DNA of 64,000 nucleotides from Actinomadura harenae (lineage in GTDB: Bacteria; Actinomycetota; Actinomycetes; Streptosporangiales; Streptosporangiaceae), in assembly GCF_003696215.1 (NCBI RefSeq), contig NZ_RFFG01000040.1, positions 1 through 64,000 of the forward strand. The letters run 5' to 3'. How positions within the stretch are numbered: position 1 is the stretch's first letter; every line of letters starts with the position of its first letter. A model generated the notes under the pieces. It saw only the letters and a program-made list of their open reading frames with translations. It did not search any database and was not told the DNA's origin. Made by a program: the position numbers and the translations under genes. This document shows, in pieces, positions 42,616 to 54,151 of this stretch.

Positions 42616-43281
42616 TCACCGCAGGACCCCGCGGTGACGCCGCACGTGGACGAACAGCGCCAGCGCGCGCAGGACCCACAGGATCACCACGACGTGGAAC
42701 ACGGTCAGCAGCGCCGAGCCCGCGCCCGCGCTGAGCGCCACGGCCACGAACACCACGGCGAGGAGGGGGAGGACCGCCCGGCGCCGGTGATGCCCGTGCC
42801 AGGCCGGATGTCCGCCGCCGGCCCACAGGGCCGCCTGCCCGTGCCCACGCGGCCCGTGCTGGCCCGCCGGCCACCCGTGAGGGCCGTGGTGGCCGCGCCC
42901 GCCGAACGGGCCGGGGCCGAAGGAGGCCGAGACGGGCTCCCGCTCGGGGGCGGGGAGGCCGCTCGGTTCCGGCAGGTCGCGGACGACGGCGCGCAGGTCG
43001 CCGAGGGTCTTGGCCGCGAGCGCCGCGCCGAGGCGCTCGTCCAGTTCGGCGCGGTCGAGGCGTCCCGCCGCGAAGTGCTCGTGCAGCGCCAGCGCGACCG
43101 CGTCCCGCTCGGCGTCGCCGACCCGCAGGGCCTCGGGCCCGGACGCGCGCCGCGCGCCGCCGTCGTACCCGGAGGCGTCCTGCCCGGCGCCGCCGTGCCC
43201 GGCGCCGCCGTGCCCGGACGCGCCCATGGGCTCGCGGTCGCCCGTTCCGGCGTGCTCGCCGGGGTCTCTGGAGTTCGTCAT
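42616..43281 (-). CDS. DUF1707 (SHOCT-like) membrane protein
   Basis: 221 residues. Gly/His-rich N-terminus (HGGAGHGGAG), then the DUF1707 domain LRVGDAERDAVALALHEHFA / GRLDRAELDERLGAALAAKT, a His/Gly/Trp-rich linker, and two membrane helices (AVLPLLAVVFVAVALSAGAG; LLTVFHVVVILWVLRALALF). Overlaps the PadR stop by 4 bp, so it is coupled to that regulator and is probably its target or partner in envelope-stress control (inference). Confidence 0.85.
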   Translation of the reverse strand: MTNSRDPGEHAGTGDREPMGASGHGGAGHGGAGQDASGYDGGARRASGPEALRVGDAERDAVALALHEHFAAGRLDRAELDERLGAALAAKTLGDLRAVVRDLPEPSGLPAPEREPVSASFGPGPFGGRGHHGPHGWPAGQHGPRGHGQAALWAGGGHPAWHGHHRRRAVLPLLAVVFVAVALSAGAGSALLTVFHVVVILWVLRALALFVHVRRHRGVLR

Positions 43282-43934
43282 GTCCGCTCCTCGGAGTCGC
43301 CCCGGCCGTCCGCCCCGGGGGCGTCGTCGGCCAGGATGCGGTACAGGTCGCGGCGGGCCGCACTGAGGATCTCGACGGCCCGCTCGACGCCGTCCGGGGT
43401 GCCGGAGCGCAGGACCTCGACGGCCGCCGCGCCGGTGCCCGCCATCGCCTTGAACAGCTCCGGGACGCCCTCGGGGACGCCCTCGTTCATCCGCGCCCAC
43501 GGCTCGGCCAGCTCGTCGGCGTGCTCCTCGGCGTAGGCGCGGCCCTCGTCGGTGAGGTGGAAGACGCGGCGCCCGGCGTCCTCCTCGGACGCGACCAGGC
43601 CCTCGTCGGCGAGCTGCTGGAGCGCGGGGTAGACGGCGCCGGGGCTGGGCCGCCACGCGCCGCCGCTGCGCTCGGCGATCTCCTGGATCACCTGGTAGCC
43701 GTTGCGGGGCCGCTCGGCGAGCAGCGCGAGGATCGCGGCGCGCACGTCGCCCTTGCGGGCGCGCCCGCCGGGACCGCCCCAGCCGCCGCGCTTCCACGGC
43801 GGTCCACCGGGTCCGAAGGGCCCTCCGGGTCCGAAGGGGCCGGGGCCGCCGCCACCCCAGGTCCGGGGGTCGCCGAAGGGCCAGCCGCCGTGGCCGGGTC
43901 CGCCGTGAGCTCGGAAGCCGTGTCCCCATCCCAT
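43278..43934 (-). CDS. PadR family transcriptional regulator
   Basis: 218 residues. A 55-residue Gly/Pro-rich head with GPGPFGPGGPFGPGGPP repeats precedes the PadR winged helix (KGDVRAAILALLAERPRNGY, then QVIQEIAERSGGAWRPSPGA), followed by VYPALQQLADEGLV and a C-terminal helix domain. Divergent from acnA; the intergenic region has short palindromes of the type such regulators bind. Likely autoregulatory. Confidence 0.92.
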   Translation of the reverse strand: MGWGHGFRAHGGPGHGGWPFGDPRTWGGGGPGPFGPGGPFGPGGPPWKRGGWGGPGGRARKGDVRAAILALLAERPRNGYQVIQEIAERSGGAWRPSPGAVYPALQQLADEGLVASEEDAGRRVFHLTDEGRAYAEEHADELAEPWARMNEGVPEGVPELFKAMAGTGAAAVEVLRSGTPDGVERAVEILSAARRDLYRILADDAPGADGRGDSEERT

Positions 43935-44300
43935 CTTCACCACCGCCTTCTGAGAGATCTCTTTGATCCCTCGCGATACGACAACGATATATCGAAGACG
44001 TTCGATGGTCCAGGACGGTTCCCGATCCGAGGTATGTTGATATCGAGATAAATTCCAGATAGCTTGATGTCGAGAGAAAATCGGCGGAAGTTGGGCGGGG
44101 GCGGGTCCCGAGCAGCCACCCGGGTGCGGGAGGATTCTGTTGGGGCGAGTGACAGCGTCCGCCCGGCTCTGACCGGCCCGGGTCGCACTCCACGACCGGC
44201 CGCCGCCGAGCGGGACGGCCCGCCTCGACAAGACGAACAGAGATTTCGCCGCGCAGTCGTGTCCCGGACCGGACGCGCGGCGGTGACGGAGGAGGAGTCC
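43935..44300. promoter_or_regulatory. Divergent padR/acnA control region
   Basis: 366 bp. The padR-proximal 150 bp is AT-rich and carries CGATATATCG (43985-43994) and TATCGAGATA (44041-44050), both symmetric and related to TATCGCGATA-like PadR sites; TTCGAT and TGATGTCGAGA variants lie between. The acnA-proximal part is GC-rich leader with no gene. An in-frame upstream extension of acnA through here is rejected. Confidence 0.55.
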
Positions 44301-47018
<2,718 letters not shown>

Positions 47019-47048
47019 GCGGGTCGCGCCCCAGGCGCACCGCTCGGC

Positions 47049-47084
47049 GAACGGGCCGTCCCCTTCTCGGGGGGCGGCCCGTTC
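47049..47084 (+). terminator. Terminator after acnA
   Basis: 15-bp stem with one mismatch (GAACGGGCCGTCCCC / GGGGGCGGCCCGTTC), loop of about 6 nt, 30 bp past the stop. Confidence 0.75.
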
Positions 47085-47270
47085 CGCGTTGCCGGGGCGG
47101 CGTGGTCCGGTGCGGTCCGGCGATCGGCGTGAGGGGAGGGCCGCCACTTACGGACGGAGGCGCGACAGGGTACTTTTCTTTTGAGGTCAAACGAGGGTTA
47201 TGTGGCCTCTCGGCATGTTTGTGACCTTTGTGGACATTGGTGTCGGCTGTGTGTCAGCGATGGAGGTGGC

Positions 47271-48647
47271 ATGGGCGGGGGTATGGACCAGGCCCTGGGT
47301 TCCCCGTGGGGCGACGAGACGGCCGTGGTGGACGCTCTCCTGGAGTGGGCGAGGCGGCGGGTGGTGCGGTCGAGCGACCCGAAGACCACCGCACGGCCCG
47401 CGTCCGAGCTGCGGAACGAGGCCGGGAAGACCGTGACCCCGTCCGGGATCGGCTCCCGTGAGGCGATGCGCGTGTTCGAGGAGGTGCTGCTCCCCGCCAC
47501 CCGCTCGATGGACGACCCGCTGAACCTGGCCTACATCGCCGCCGCGCCGTCCCGCACGTCCATGGCGTTCGACTGCGTCGTCGGCGCCGCGAACGTCTTC
47601 GGCGGGCTCTGGGAGACCGGCGCGGGCGCGATCCACGCCGAGAACGAGGCCATCGCCTGGCTCGTCGAACTGCTCGGCTGGCCGTCCACCGCGGGCGGGA
47701 CGTTCGTCTCCGGCGGCACGATGGGCAACCTGTCCGCCCTCGCGACCGCCCGTGAGGCCGCCCGGCACCGGCTCGGCGGACGCCCCGACGGCGGCTGGCG
47801 GCTCGCCTGCACCGCCGAGGCGCACTCGTCGATCAAGTCGGCCGTCCGGCTGCTGGACGCCGACGTCGTCGTGGTCCCGGACGACCACGGACGGCTCACC
47901 GGCGACGCCCTGCGGACCGTCCTCGAGGCCGAGCGCGCCGCCGGGCGGACGGTCTTCGCCGTCGTCGCGACCGCCGGGACGACCAACGGCGGCCTGATCG
48001 ACGACCTCGAGGGCGTCTCCGCCGCCTGCCGCGACTTCGGCGCCTGGATGCACGTGGACGGCGCGTACGGTGGGGCCGGGCTCGCCGCCCCCTCCGTCCG
48101 GGACCGATATCGCGGCATCGAGAACGCCGACAGCTTCATCGTGGACCCGCACAAGTGGCTGTTCTCCACCTACGACTGCTGCGCGCTCATCTACCGCGAG
48201 CCGCGCCTCGCCCGCGCCGCGCACACCCAGCACGCCGGGTATCTGGACGAGATCGACCGCGAGGAGTGGAACCCGGCCGACCTCGCCGTCCAGCTCACCC
48301 GCCGGACCCGCGGCCTGCCGTTCTGGTTCGGCCTCGCCACGCACGGCACCGCCCGGTACTCCGAGGCCGTCGAGACGACCCTCGCGACCGCGCGCCGCGT
48401 CGCCGACCACATCCGGGAGTCCGGGCACCTGCGTCTGCTCCAGGAGCCGACCCTGTCCGTCCTGCTGTTCGAGCGGGTCGGCTGGACGGACGAGCAGTAC
48501 TCGGCCTGGTCGCGGCGGAACGCCGTGGACGGCGTGATCCTCTGCGTCCCCACCAGGTTCGAGGGACGCAGCGTCCTGCGCCTGGCCTTCGTGAACCCGA
48601 TGACCCGCGCCGACAAGGTCATCCCCATCCTGGACACCCTCGTCTGA
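47271..48647 (+). CDS. PLP-dependent group II decarboxylase family protein
   Basis: 458 residues from ATG 47271 (GGAGG nearby; ATG 47283 is an alternative). Group II decarboxylase fold: FVSGGTMGNLSALATAREAA, AEAHSSIKSA, VATAGTTNGGLIDDLEGV, MHVDGAYGGA, and the PLP Lys in VDPHKWLFSTYDCCAL (about 296). It resembles aromatic-amino-acid/tyrosine or glutamate decarboxylase-like proteins. The substrate (aromatic amino acid, Asp or Glu) is not decided by the motifs I can see. Single gene with a 250-bp upstream gap. Confidence 0.88.
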   Translation: MGGGMDQALGSPWGDETAVVDALLEWARRRVVRSSDPKTTARPASELRNEAGKTVTPSGIGSREAMRVFEEVLLPATRSMDDPLNLAYIAAAPSRTSMAFDCVVGAANVFGGLWETGAGAIHAENEAIAWLVELLGWPSTAGGTFVSGGTMGNLSALATAREAARHRLGGRPDGGWRLACTAEAHSSIKSAVRLLDADVVVVPDDHGRLTGDALRTVLEAERAAGRTVFAVVATAGTTNGGLIDDLEGVSAACRDFGAWMHVDGAYGGAGLAAPSVRDRYRGIENADSFIVDPHKWLFSTYDCCALIYREPRLARAAHTQHAGYLDEIDREEWNPADLAVQLTRRTRGLPFWFGLATHGTARYSEAVETTLATARRVADHIRESGHLRLLQEPTLSVLLFERVGWTDEQYSAWSRRNAVDGVILCVPTRFEGRSVLRLAFVNPMTRADKVIPILDTLV

Positions 48648-48726
48648 CCGCCGACCCGGGGCGTCCCCCGGCCCGGCCGGAGGACGCCCCCGGGACCTCG
48701 GCCCTCCGGGCGCCGTCCGGGAGGGA

Positions 48727-49428
48727 TCAGCCCTCCTGGGCGTCCGCCGGGAGGGACTCCGGGCCCGTGCGGGACGCCGGGTTGCGGCGTCCGACGATGA
48801 AGTACAGGACGATCAGCCCGCTCACGACGAGCGCGCCGACCGGGCTGACCAGGGCGACCAGCGCCGCGGCGAGGTAGCCGACCGGGCCGAGCAGCGACTG
48901 CCGCCGCGCCTGGGCGGCCGTCCCGCGCGCCGCCTCGTGCATCAGCTCGGGGTGGCGCGTCAGGTGGTGCCAGAACGCCGTGAACCACGCCGACGACAGC
49001 GCCATGGACAGCGCGTAGAAGACCGCGGCGTCCGGCGCGTTCTGCCGGGTCAGGTGCTCGCCCAGCGTCGCCGTCGGCAGCGGCAGGAAGCTGATCGTCG
49101 CGAGCAGGCCGAGGTTGAGGAACAGCAGCGTCCGGTCGACCCGGGCGACGCGGTGGAACATGTTGTGGTGGTGGATCCAGGCGATCCCGATCACCAGGAA
49201 CGTCACCACGTAGGAGCCCAGCGCGGGCCACTCGTGCCGCAGCGCGGACCACACCGGCTCGTCCCTGCTGGGGCGGTGGACGTCCAGGATCAGCAGCGTC
49301 GAGGCGATCGCGATGACGCCGTCGCTGAACGCCTGGAGCCGGCCGGGGCTGATCACCAGGTCGGCGTCGGCCCGTGCCGGGGAAGGAGGCGGTGTGTCGG
49401 ACAATGGGGGGCTCTCTGGACTGATCAT
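48727..49428 (-). CDS. TMEM175 family potassium channel-like membrane protein
   Basis: 233 residues from ATG 49428. The family signature RLQAFSDGVIAIASTLLILD begins helix 1; further helices YVVTFLVIGIAWIHHHNMFH, LLFLNLGLLATISFLPLP, YALSMALSSAWFTAFWHHL and two near the C-terminus. Bacterial TMEM175 proteins form tetrameric K+ channels. Divergent from the aldo/keto reductase gene (24 bp between starts). Confidence 0.88.
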   Translation of the reverse strand: MISPESPPLSDTPPPSPARADADLVISPGRLQAFSDGVIAIASTLLILDVHRPSRDEPVWSALRHEWPALGSYVVTFLVIGIAWIHHHNMFHRVARVDRTLLFLNLGLLATISFLPLPTATLGEHLTRQNAPDAAVFYALSMALSSAWFTAFWHHLTRHPELMHEAARGTAAQARRQSLLGPVGYLAAALVALVSPVGALVVSGLIVLYFIVGRRNPASRTGPESLPADAQEG

Positions 49429-49452
49429 GATCGAAGTTGGTTGGATCAAAAT

Positions 49453-50403
49453 ATGGCTGACACCACAAGAATCGGATCCCTCGACGTCTTCCCGTTGTCG
49501 CTCGGCGGCAACGTCTTCGGCTGGACCGCCGACCAGGACGCCTCGTACGCCGTCCTGGACGCCTTCCTCGCGGGCGGCGGCAACTTCGTCGACACCGCCG
49601 ACGGCTACTCGGCGTGGGTGCCCGGCAACCACGGCGGCGAGTCCGAGACGATCATCGGCGAGTGGATGGAGTCCCGGCGCAACCGCGACGAGGTGGTCGT
49701 GGCGACCAAGGTCGGCGCGCACCCGGACCGCAAGGGCCTCTCGGCCGCCAACATCCGCGCCGCCGCCGAGGACTCCCTGCGCCGCCTCCGCACCGACCGC
49801 ATCGACCTCTACTACACCCACTTCGACGACGAGTCCGTCCCGGTCGAGGAGATCATCGGGGCGCTGGACGAGCTGAAGCGCGCCGGCAAGGTCCGCGAGA
49901 TCGCCGTCTCCAACATCACGCCCGAGCGGCTCGAGGCGTCCCTCGCGGTCAGCGACCGGGACGGCCTGGCCAAGTACGTCGCGATCCAGCCGCACTACAA
50001 CCTCGTCCACCGGGAGGGCTACGAGGGCGAGCTCCTGGAGATCGCGCGGCGCCACGACCTGGCGTCCGTGCCGTACTACGCCCTGGCGTCCGGGTTCCTG
50101 ACCGGCAAGTACCGGCCGGGCCGGACGGTCGAGAGCCCGCGCGCGGCGGGCGCGGGCAAGTACCTGGAGAGCGAGCGCGGACGGCGCGTGCTCGCCGAGC
50201 TGGACGCGATCGCCCTCGACCGGGACGTCCCGGTCGCCACGGTCGCGCTCGCCTGGCTCGCGGGCCGTCCGACGGTCGCGGCGCCGATCGCCAGCGCCCG
50301 CTCGGTCGACCAGCTCCCGGCCCTGCTCGGGCTCGCGGACCTCACCCTCACCGACGCCGAGGCGGAGCGGCTCACCGAGGCCTCCGAGGCCTCCGCCGCC
50401 TGA
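49453..50403 (+). CDS. Aldo/keto reductase
   Basis: 316 residues, TIM barrel. Catalytic tetrad: Asp and Tyr in FVDTADGYSAW, Lys in VVVATKVGAH, His in LYYTHFDDE. C-terminal NADPH motif APIASARSVDQL. Similar to YajO/tas-type reductases. Coupled to the following TauE/SafE-type gene by 8 bp. Substrate unknown. Confidence 0.93.
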   Translation: MADTTRIGSLDVFPLSLGGNVFGWTADQDASYAVLDAFLAGGGNFVDTADGYSAWVPGNHGGESETIIGEWMESRRNRDEVVVATKVGAHPDRKGLSAANIRAAAEDSLRRLRTDRIDLYYTHFDDESVPVEEIIGALDELKRAGKVREIAVSNITPERLEASLAVSDRDGLAKYVAIQPHYNLVHREGYEGELLEIARRHDLASVPYYALASGFLTGKYRPGRTVESPRAAGAGKYLESERGRRVLAELDAIALDRDVPVATVALAWLAGRPTVAAPIASARSVDQLPALLGLADLTLTDAEAERLTEASEASAA

Positions 50404-50411
50404 GAAGGATC

Positions 50412-51158
50412 ATGGCGGGGGTAGCGTCTCCGGACGTGTTCCCCTCCACCCTGTTCCTCCTCGTCGCCGGCCTGGCCGTGCTCGCCGGCGCCATCGTGCA
50501 GAGCAGCGTCGGGTTCGGGGTCGGCACGGTCGCGACGCCCGTCGTCGCCCTGCTGTTCCCGGACCTGATGCCCGGCGCGCTGCTCATCGCGGCCACGGTG
50601 ACGCCGATGTTCACGATGGTCCGCGAGGTCCGGCACGCCGACCTGCGCGGACTCGGCTGGGCCGTCGCCGGGCGGGTCGCCGGGACGCCGCTCGGGGTGG
50701 CGGTCGTCGCCGTCCTGTCGGCGCGCGGCATGGGGCTGGCGGCGGGCGGCGTGGTGCTCGCCGCCCTCGCCGTCAGCGCCTACTCGGGGACCGTCCCGCG
50801 CAACCGGACGACGCTCGCCGCCGCCGGGGTGTTCGCCGGGCTCGGCGGCACCGCGACGGCCATCGGCGGCCCGCCGATCGCGCTGCTCTACCAGGGCGAG
50901 AGCGGGCCGAGGGTGCGCGGCACCCTCTCGATCTTCTTCACCCTCGGGACGCTCGTCTCGGTCCTCACCCTCGCCGCCCTGCACCAGCTGCCCGAGCGGC
51001 AGGTCGTCGCCGGGCTCGCGCTCACCCCGTTCGTCACCGCCGGGTTCTTCGCCGCCGGGCCGCTGCGCCGCTACCTGGACGGCGGCCGGACGCGGGCGGC
51101 GGTGCTGGGCCTGGTCGCCGTGTCCGCGACCGTCCTCATCGTCCGCAACCTGGTGTGA
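50412..51158 (+). CDS. TauE/SafE family membrane permease
   Basis: 248 residues, about eight helices. The family's two repeats show as QSSVGFGVGTVATPVVALLF and GLGGTATAIGGPPIALLYQG. TauE/SafE proteins export sulfite or organosulfur anions. It starts 8 bp after the reductase stop with a GAGAAGGA site, suggesting joint expression. Substrate not established. Confidence 0.9.
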   Translation: MAGVASPDVFPSTLFLLVAGLAVLAGAIVQSSVGFGVGTVATPVVALLFPDLMPGALLIAATVTPMFTMVREVRHADLRGLGWAVAGRVAGTPLGVAVVAVLSARGMGLAAGGVVLAALAVSAYSGTVPRNRTTLAAAGVFAGLGGTATAIGGPPIALLYQGESGPRVRGTLSIFFTLGTLVSVLTLAALHQLPERQVVAGLALTPFVTAGFFAAGPLRRYLDGGRTRAAVLGLVAVSATVLIVRNLV

Positions 51159-51220
51159 GCCCGCGCGGTTCCTGCGCGGTGCCCGCGCGGCTCGCCCCGG
51201 GAAGTGCGTAGCCTGATCCG

Positions 51221-51784
51221 ATGCCGCCGACCCCGCGCCCCACGAAGGCCGACCTCGAGGCCGCCCGCGACCGGATCCTCCCGGACGTCCTGCCGCCCCG
51301 GGACGTCCCGCTCCGCGTGCTGTTCACCGGCATCAACCCGGGCCTGTACTCGGGCGCGACCGGCCACCACTTCGCCCGTCCCGGCAACCGGTTCTGGCCC
51401 GCGCTGTACCGCTCCGGCTTCACCCCGCGCCTGCTGGACCCCGCAGAGCAGGACGAACTGGGCGCGCTGGGCCTCGGCATCACCAACCTCGCGCCCCGCA
51501 CCACCGCCCGCGCCGACGAGCTCACCGCCGAGGAGCTGCGCGAGGGCGGACGCCGCCTCGCCGACCTCGTCGCGCGCCGCCGCCCGCGGTTCCTCGCCGT
51601 CCAGGGCGTCACCGCGTACCGGACCGCGTTCGGCCGCCCGAAGGCCCGGATCGGCCTCCAGGGCGACCGGCTCGACCCGGCCGGGATCTGGGTGCTGCCG
51701 AACCCCAGCGGCCTCAACGCGAGCTGGTCCCTCGACCGCATCGCCGCCGAGCTGACCCGCCTCCGCGAGGCCGCCGGAACCTGA
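51221..51784 (+). CDS. mug: Mismatch-specific uracil-DNA glycosylase (Mug/TDG)
   Basis: 187 residues. Active-site motif VLFTGINPGLYSGATGHHFA (GINPG with Asn of the catalytic site) and the DNA-intercalating loop PNPSGLNASWSL. It removes U or T opposite G. Stand-alone gene with a GC-rich upstream gap. Confidence 0.94.
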   Translation: MPPTPRPTKADLEAARDRILPDVLPPRDVPLRVLFTGINPGLYSGATGHHFARPGNRFWPALYRSGFTPRLLDPAEQDELGALGLGITNLAPRTTARADELTAEELREGGRRLADLVARRRPRFLAVQGVTAYRTAFGRPKARIGLQGDRLDPAGIWVLPNPSGLNASWSLDRIAAELTRLREAAGT

Positions 51785-51829
51785 CGGGACGTCCCGGAAG
51801 TCCCGTGCCCTCAGCCCGTCCGGGGCCGC

Positions 51830-52264
51830 TCAGCCCGTTCCGGCCGCCGTGGACGCCAGCATCGTCCGGACCTCGGTGACCAGCGTCGCGGACGGCTCCC
51901 ACAGCCCGACCTTGCCGAGCGCCACCACGGGCCGGGGCAGCGGCGTCACGCCGGCCAGCCGCCAGTGGTGCGCCTCCGCGTCGGCCCAGGGACCGCAGTC
52001 GCACGAGCCGTCCAGGACCGCGCCGGAGCAGACGTCCTCGATCGCGGCGACGGCGATGACCGCGCCGATCGTCGCGAGCGGGTCGCCCGGATCCCAGCCC
52101 GCCGCGAGGACGAGCGGGGAGTCGCACGCGCCGAGGTCGACGCGCAGCGAGGCGTACACGAGCACCGGTCCCCGGTACGCGGTCGGCAGCGGCTGGTTGG
52201 ACACGTCCTTGCCGCCTCGCGCGATCGCGAACGCCCACGGCTGCTGGACGCTGATCGCCCTCAC
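51830..52264 (-). CDS. ASCH-domain protein
   Basis: 144 residues from GTG 52264 with a perfect AGGAGGTGA site 5 nt upstream. It begins VRAISVQQPWAFAIARGGKD, the ASCH start (QPWA...GGK), with a strand PVLVYASLRVD, and two conserved Cys in DGSCDCGPW. ASCH domains are thought to bind RNA or modified nucleobases. Function unknown. Confidence 0.82.
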   Translation of the reverse strand: MRAISVQQPWAFAIARGGKDVSNQPLPTAYRGPVLVYASLRVDLGACDSPLVLAAGWDPGDPLATIGAVIAVAAIEDVCSGAVLDGSCDCGPWADAEAHHWRLAGVTPLPRPVVALGKVGLWEPSATLVTEVRTMLASTAAGTG

Positions 52265-52441
52265 CCCGGTCACCTCCTGTAGTGGCCCCGCTCCATCCTG
52301 TCCGGTGGAGGCGGCGGATGTCGTGCGGTCTCCGCGAGAACCCGTCCAAGCCGGACGTATCCGCACCGCTGGGACAGACGCGGGTGTCCGGCGGGACACC
52401 CGACTCTGATGTCCGGACAACGAACCACGCGCCCGGATGGT

Positions 52442-53074
52442 TCAGTCGCGCACCAGGCGTGTGTACGCGATGACGTTGTCGACGTAGTGGCCCGTGCCCC
52501 GGTCGAAGGCTCCGCCGCAGGTCACCAGGCGCAGGGCGGCGTAGTCGAGGTCCTCGGCGTAGATCCGCTCGCCCGGGAAGTCCGCCTTGGCGACGCGCTC
52601 GACCCGCTGCACGGCGAACGTCGCGGTGCGCCCGTCCTTCCGGGCGACCAGGACGCGGTCGCCCTTCCGCAGGTCCTTGAGCCGGTTGAAGACGGCCGCC
52701 TGCCCACGCGCGTCGACGTGCCCGAGGATCACCGACGGCCCCTTCTCGCCGGGTGTCGCGCCGTCCTTCCACCAGCCCGCGAGGTTCGGACGGTCGAGCG
52801 GCGGCACCTCGATGGTGCCGTCCGGCCGGAGGCCGAGCCCGGTGACCGGCGCCGTCACCCGGAGCCGGGGGATCCGGATCGTCGAGGGTTCCGACCGGGG
52901 CAGCGCGGACGTCGCGTACCGCACCGGCCCGGCCGTGCCCGTCGCCCGGGTCCCGCCGGGATCGCTGGGCCCGTCCGCGTAAGGCCCGCCGCTCCCGCAC
53001 CCGCCGACCAGCAGGGCCGCCACCACCAGGCCCCCGGCCAGACCACCGAGGCGTGGGGTGGTGCGGGGGGTCAG
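52442..53074 (-). CDS. Class F sortase
   Basis: 210 residues if started at CTG 53074, which overlaps the surface-protein stop as CTGA; this rare start gives a complete lipoprotein-like signal ending LVGGC. A GTG at 53026 would cut the signal short. Catalytic residues: His in VILGHVDARG (about 119), Cys in LRLVTCGGAFD (about 186), Arg in AYTRLVRD (about 206). Directly downstream of a candidate wall-anchored protein, its probable substrate. Confidence 0.85.
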   Translation of the reverse strand: MTPRTTPRLGGLAGGLVVAALLVGGCGSGGPYADGPSDPGGTRATGTAGPVRYATSALPRSEPSTIRIPRLRVTAPVTGLGLRPDGTIEVPPLDRPNLAGWWKDGATPGEKGPSVILGHVDARGQAAVFNRLKDLRKGDRVLVARKDGRTATFAVQRVERVAKADFPGERIYAEDLDYAALRLVTCGGAFDRGTGHYVDNVIAYTRLVRD

Positions 53075-54000
53075 AGCCGCGCCTTGGAGGTGCGGCGGCG
53101 GAGGGCCAGGCCGGTGCCCGCGAGGGCCACGAAGGCGGCTCCGGCGCCGAGGTAGGGGGCGCGGGCGCCGGGGTCGGCGGTGACGGTGCTGCCGTCGCCG
53201 GTCTCGGGCGCGCCCTGCGGGATCGCCGGGCCGGGGGACACCTCGTCCCGTCCCGGACGGGTGGTGAACACGACGTGCCCGTATCCGGCGCAGGCGATCG
53301 TCACCCGGACGACCGAGGGCAGCGACCGCTCGAACGTCGCGGTGGCCTCCCAGGTGTCCTTGCCGGTCTCCTCGAAGCGCGGGTCCCGGACGAAGGACGA
53401 CGAGGTCGCGCTCGCCTCGGTGGGGCAGTGCACCTTCATCCCGAGGCGCCCGCCGGGGAGGACCGTCCGTGTCGACAGGTCCACGTCGTCGAAGCCGAAG
53501 TGGAACCTCTTTCCGTCGCCACCACCGCCTCCGCCTCCGCCACCACCGCCGTGCCCGCCGCCGGACGGGGGAGGCAGGGGGGTGCGCTTCTCCGGGAGGG
53601 TCGCGAACAGCGTGAGCGTGCGCGGCCCGGACGCCGTCGTGCACTGGAACTTCGCCATGTACGCGTTGCCCGGCTTGAGTCCCCGCAGGGTCGTGCCGAC
53701 CCCGGACCAGGTCGTCGCGCCGGTCCGCTTGAAGTGCGACGGGTCGCCCTGGACGAACACCTCGTTCTGGCCGCCGGCGGACGGCTCGTCCTTGCATCCG
53801 CTGATCCGCACCGTGACGTCCTGGCCCGGCGTGAACCGCCTCGGCTCGATCGACACCGACGGCGCACCCGTCCCGGACGCGCCGGACGGCTTCCCGGCGA
53901 GCGCGAACGCGGGCACGGCTCCCGCCGCCAGTGAGCCGGCGAGGACGGCGCCGGACGCGGTCCCCACGGCCGCGATGCGTCGGACGGAACTGCTGCCCAT
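53071..54000 (-). CDS. Secreted surface protein with poly-Gly linker and sorting-like C-terminus
   Basis: 309 residues; ATG with AGGGAGT upstream. Signal peptide cleaved near AFALA. Two Ig-like or DUF-type beta domains (about 50-150 and 180-260), each with a Cys pair (SGCKD...FQCTT; VHCPT...IACAG), are joined by an 11-Gly run near 170. The C-terminus has APETG followed by a hydrophobic segment APYLGAGAAFVALAGTGLAL and RRRTSKARL, like a sortase sorting signal with Ala in place of Leu. Co-transcribed with the class F sortase. Confidence 0.8.
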   Translation of the reverse strand: MGSSSVRRIAAVGTASGAVLAGSLAAGAVPAFALAGKPSGASGTGAPSVSIEPRRFTPGQDVTVRISGCKDEPSAGGQNEVFVQGDPSHFKRTGATTWSGVGTTLRGLKPGNAYMAKFQCTTASGPRTLTLFATLPEKRTPLPPPSGGGHGGGGGGGGGGGDGKRFHFGFDDVDLSTRTVLPGGRLGMKVHCPTEASATSSSFVRDPRFEETGKDTWEATATFERSLPSVVRVTIACAGYGHVVFTTRPGRDEVSPGPAIPQGAPETGDGSTVTADPGARAPYLGAGAAFVALAGTGLALRRRTSKARL

Positions 54001-54151
54001 GGGACTCCCTGTGATTCGAGCCGACCGATATCGCGGCAGTGTAGAGACCGGAATCACTTTTGTGCCATCCGTCACAGAAGTGAATACTTATTGACCGGAT
54101 CCGGCCAGGCCCCTTGTCAGAATCGGCCCTTGAGCACTCGCCCTTGGGGAC

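Noticed and set aside
44064..44300. N-terminal extension of aconitase
   Set aside because: GGAGGAGGAG precedes GTG 44301 and the family N-terminus begins there.
53518..53560. GCC/ACC-type trinucleotide run as a regulatory repeat
   Set aside because: It is the in-frame poly-glycine linker of the surface protein.
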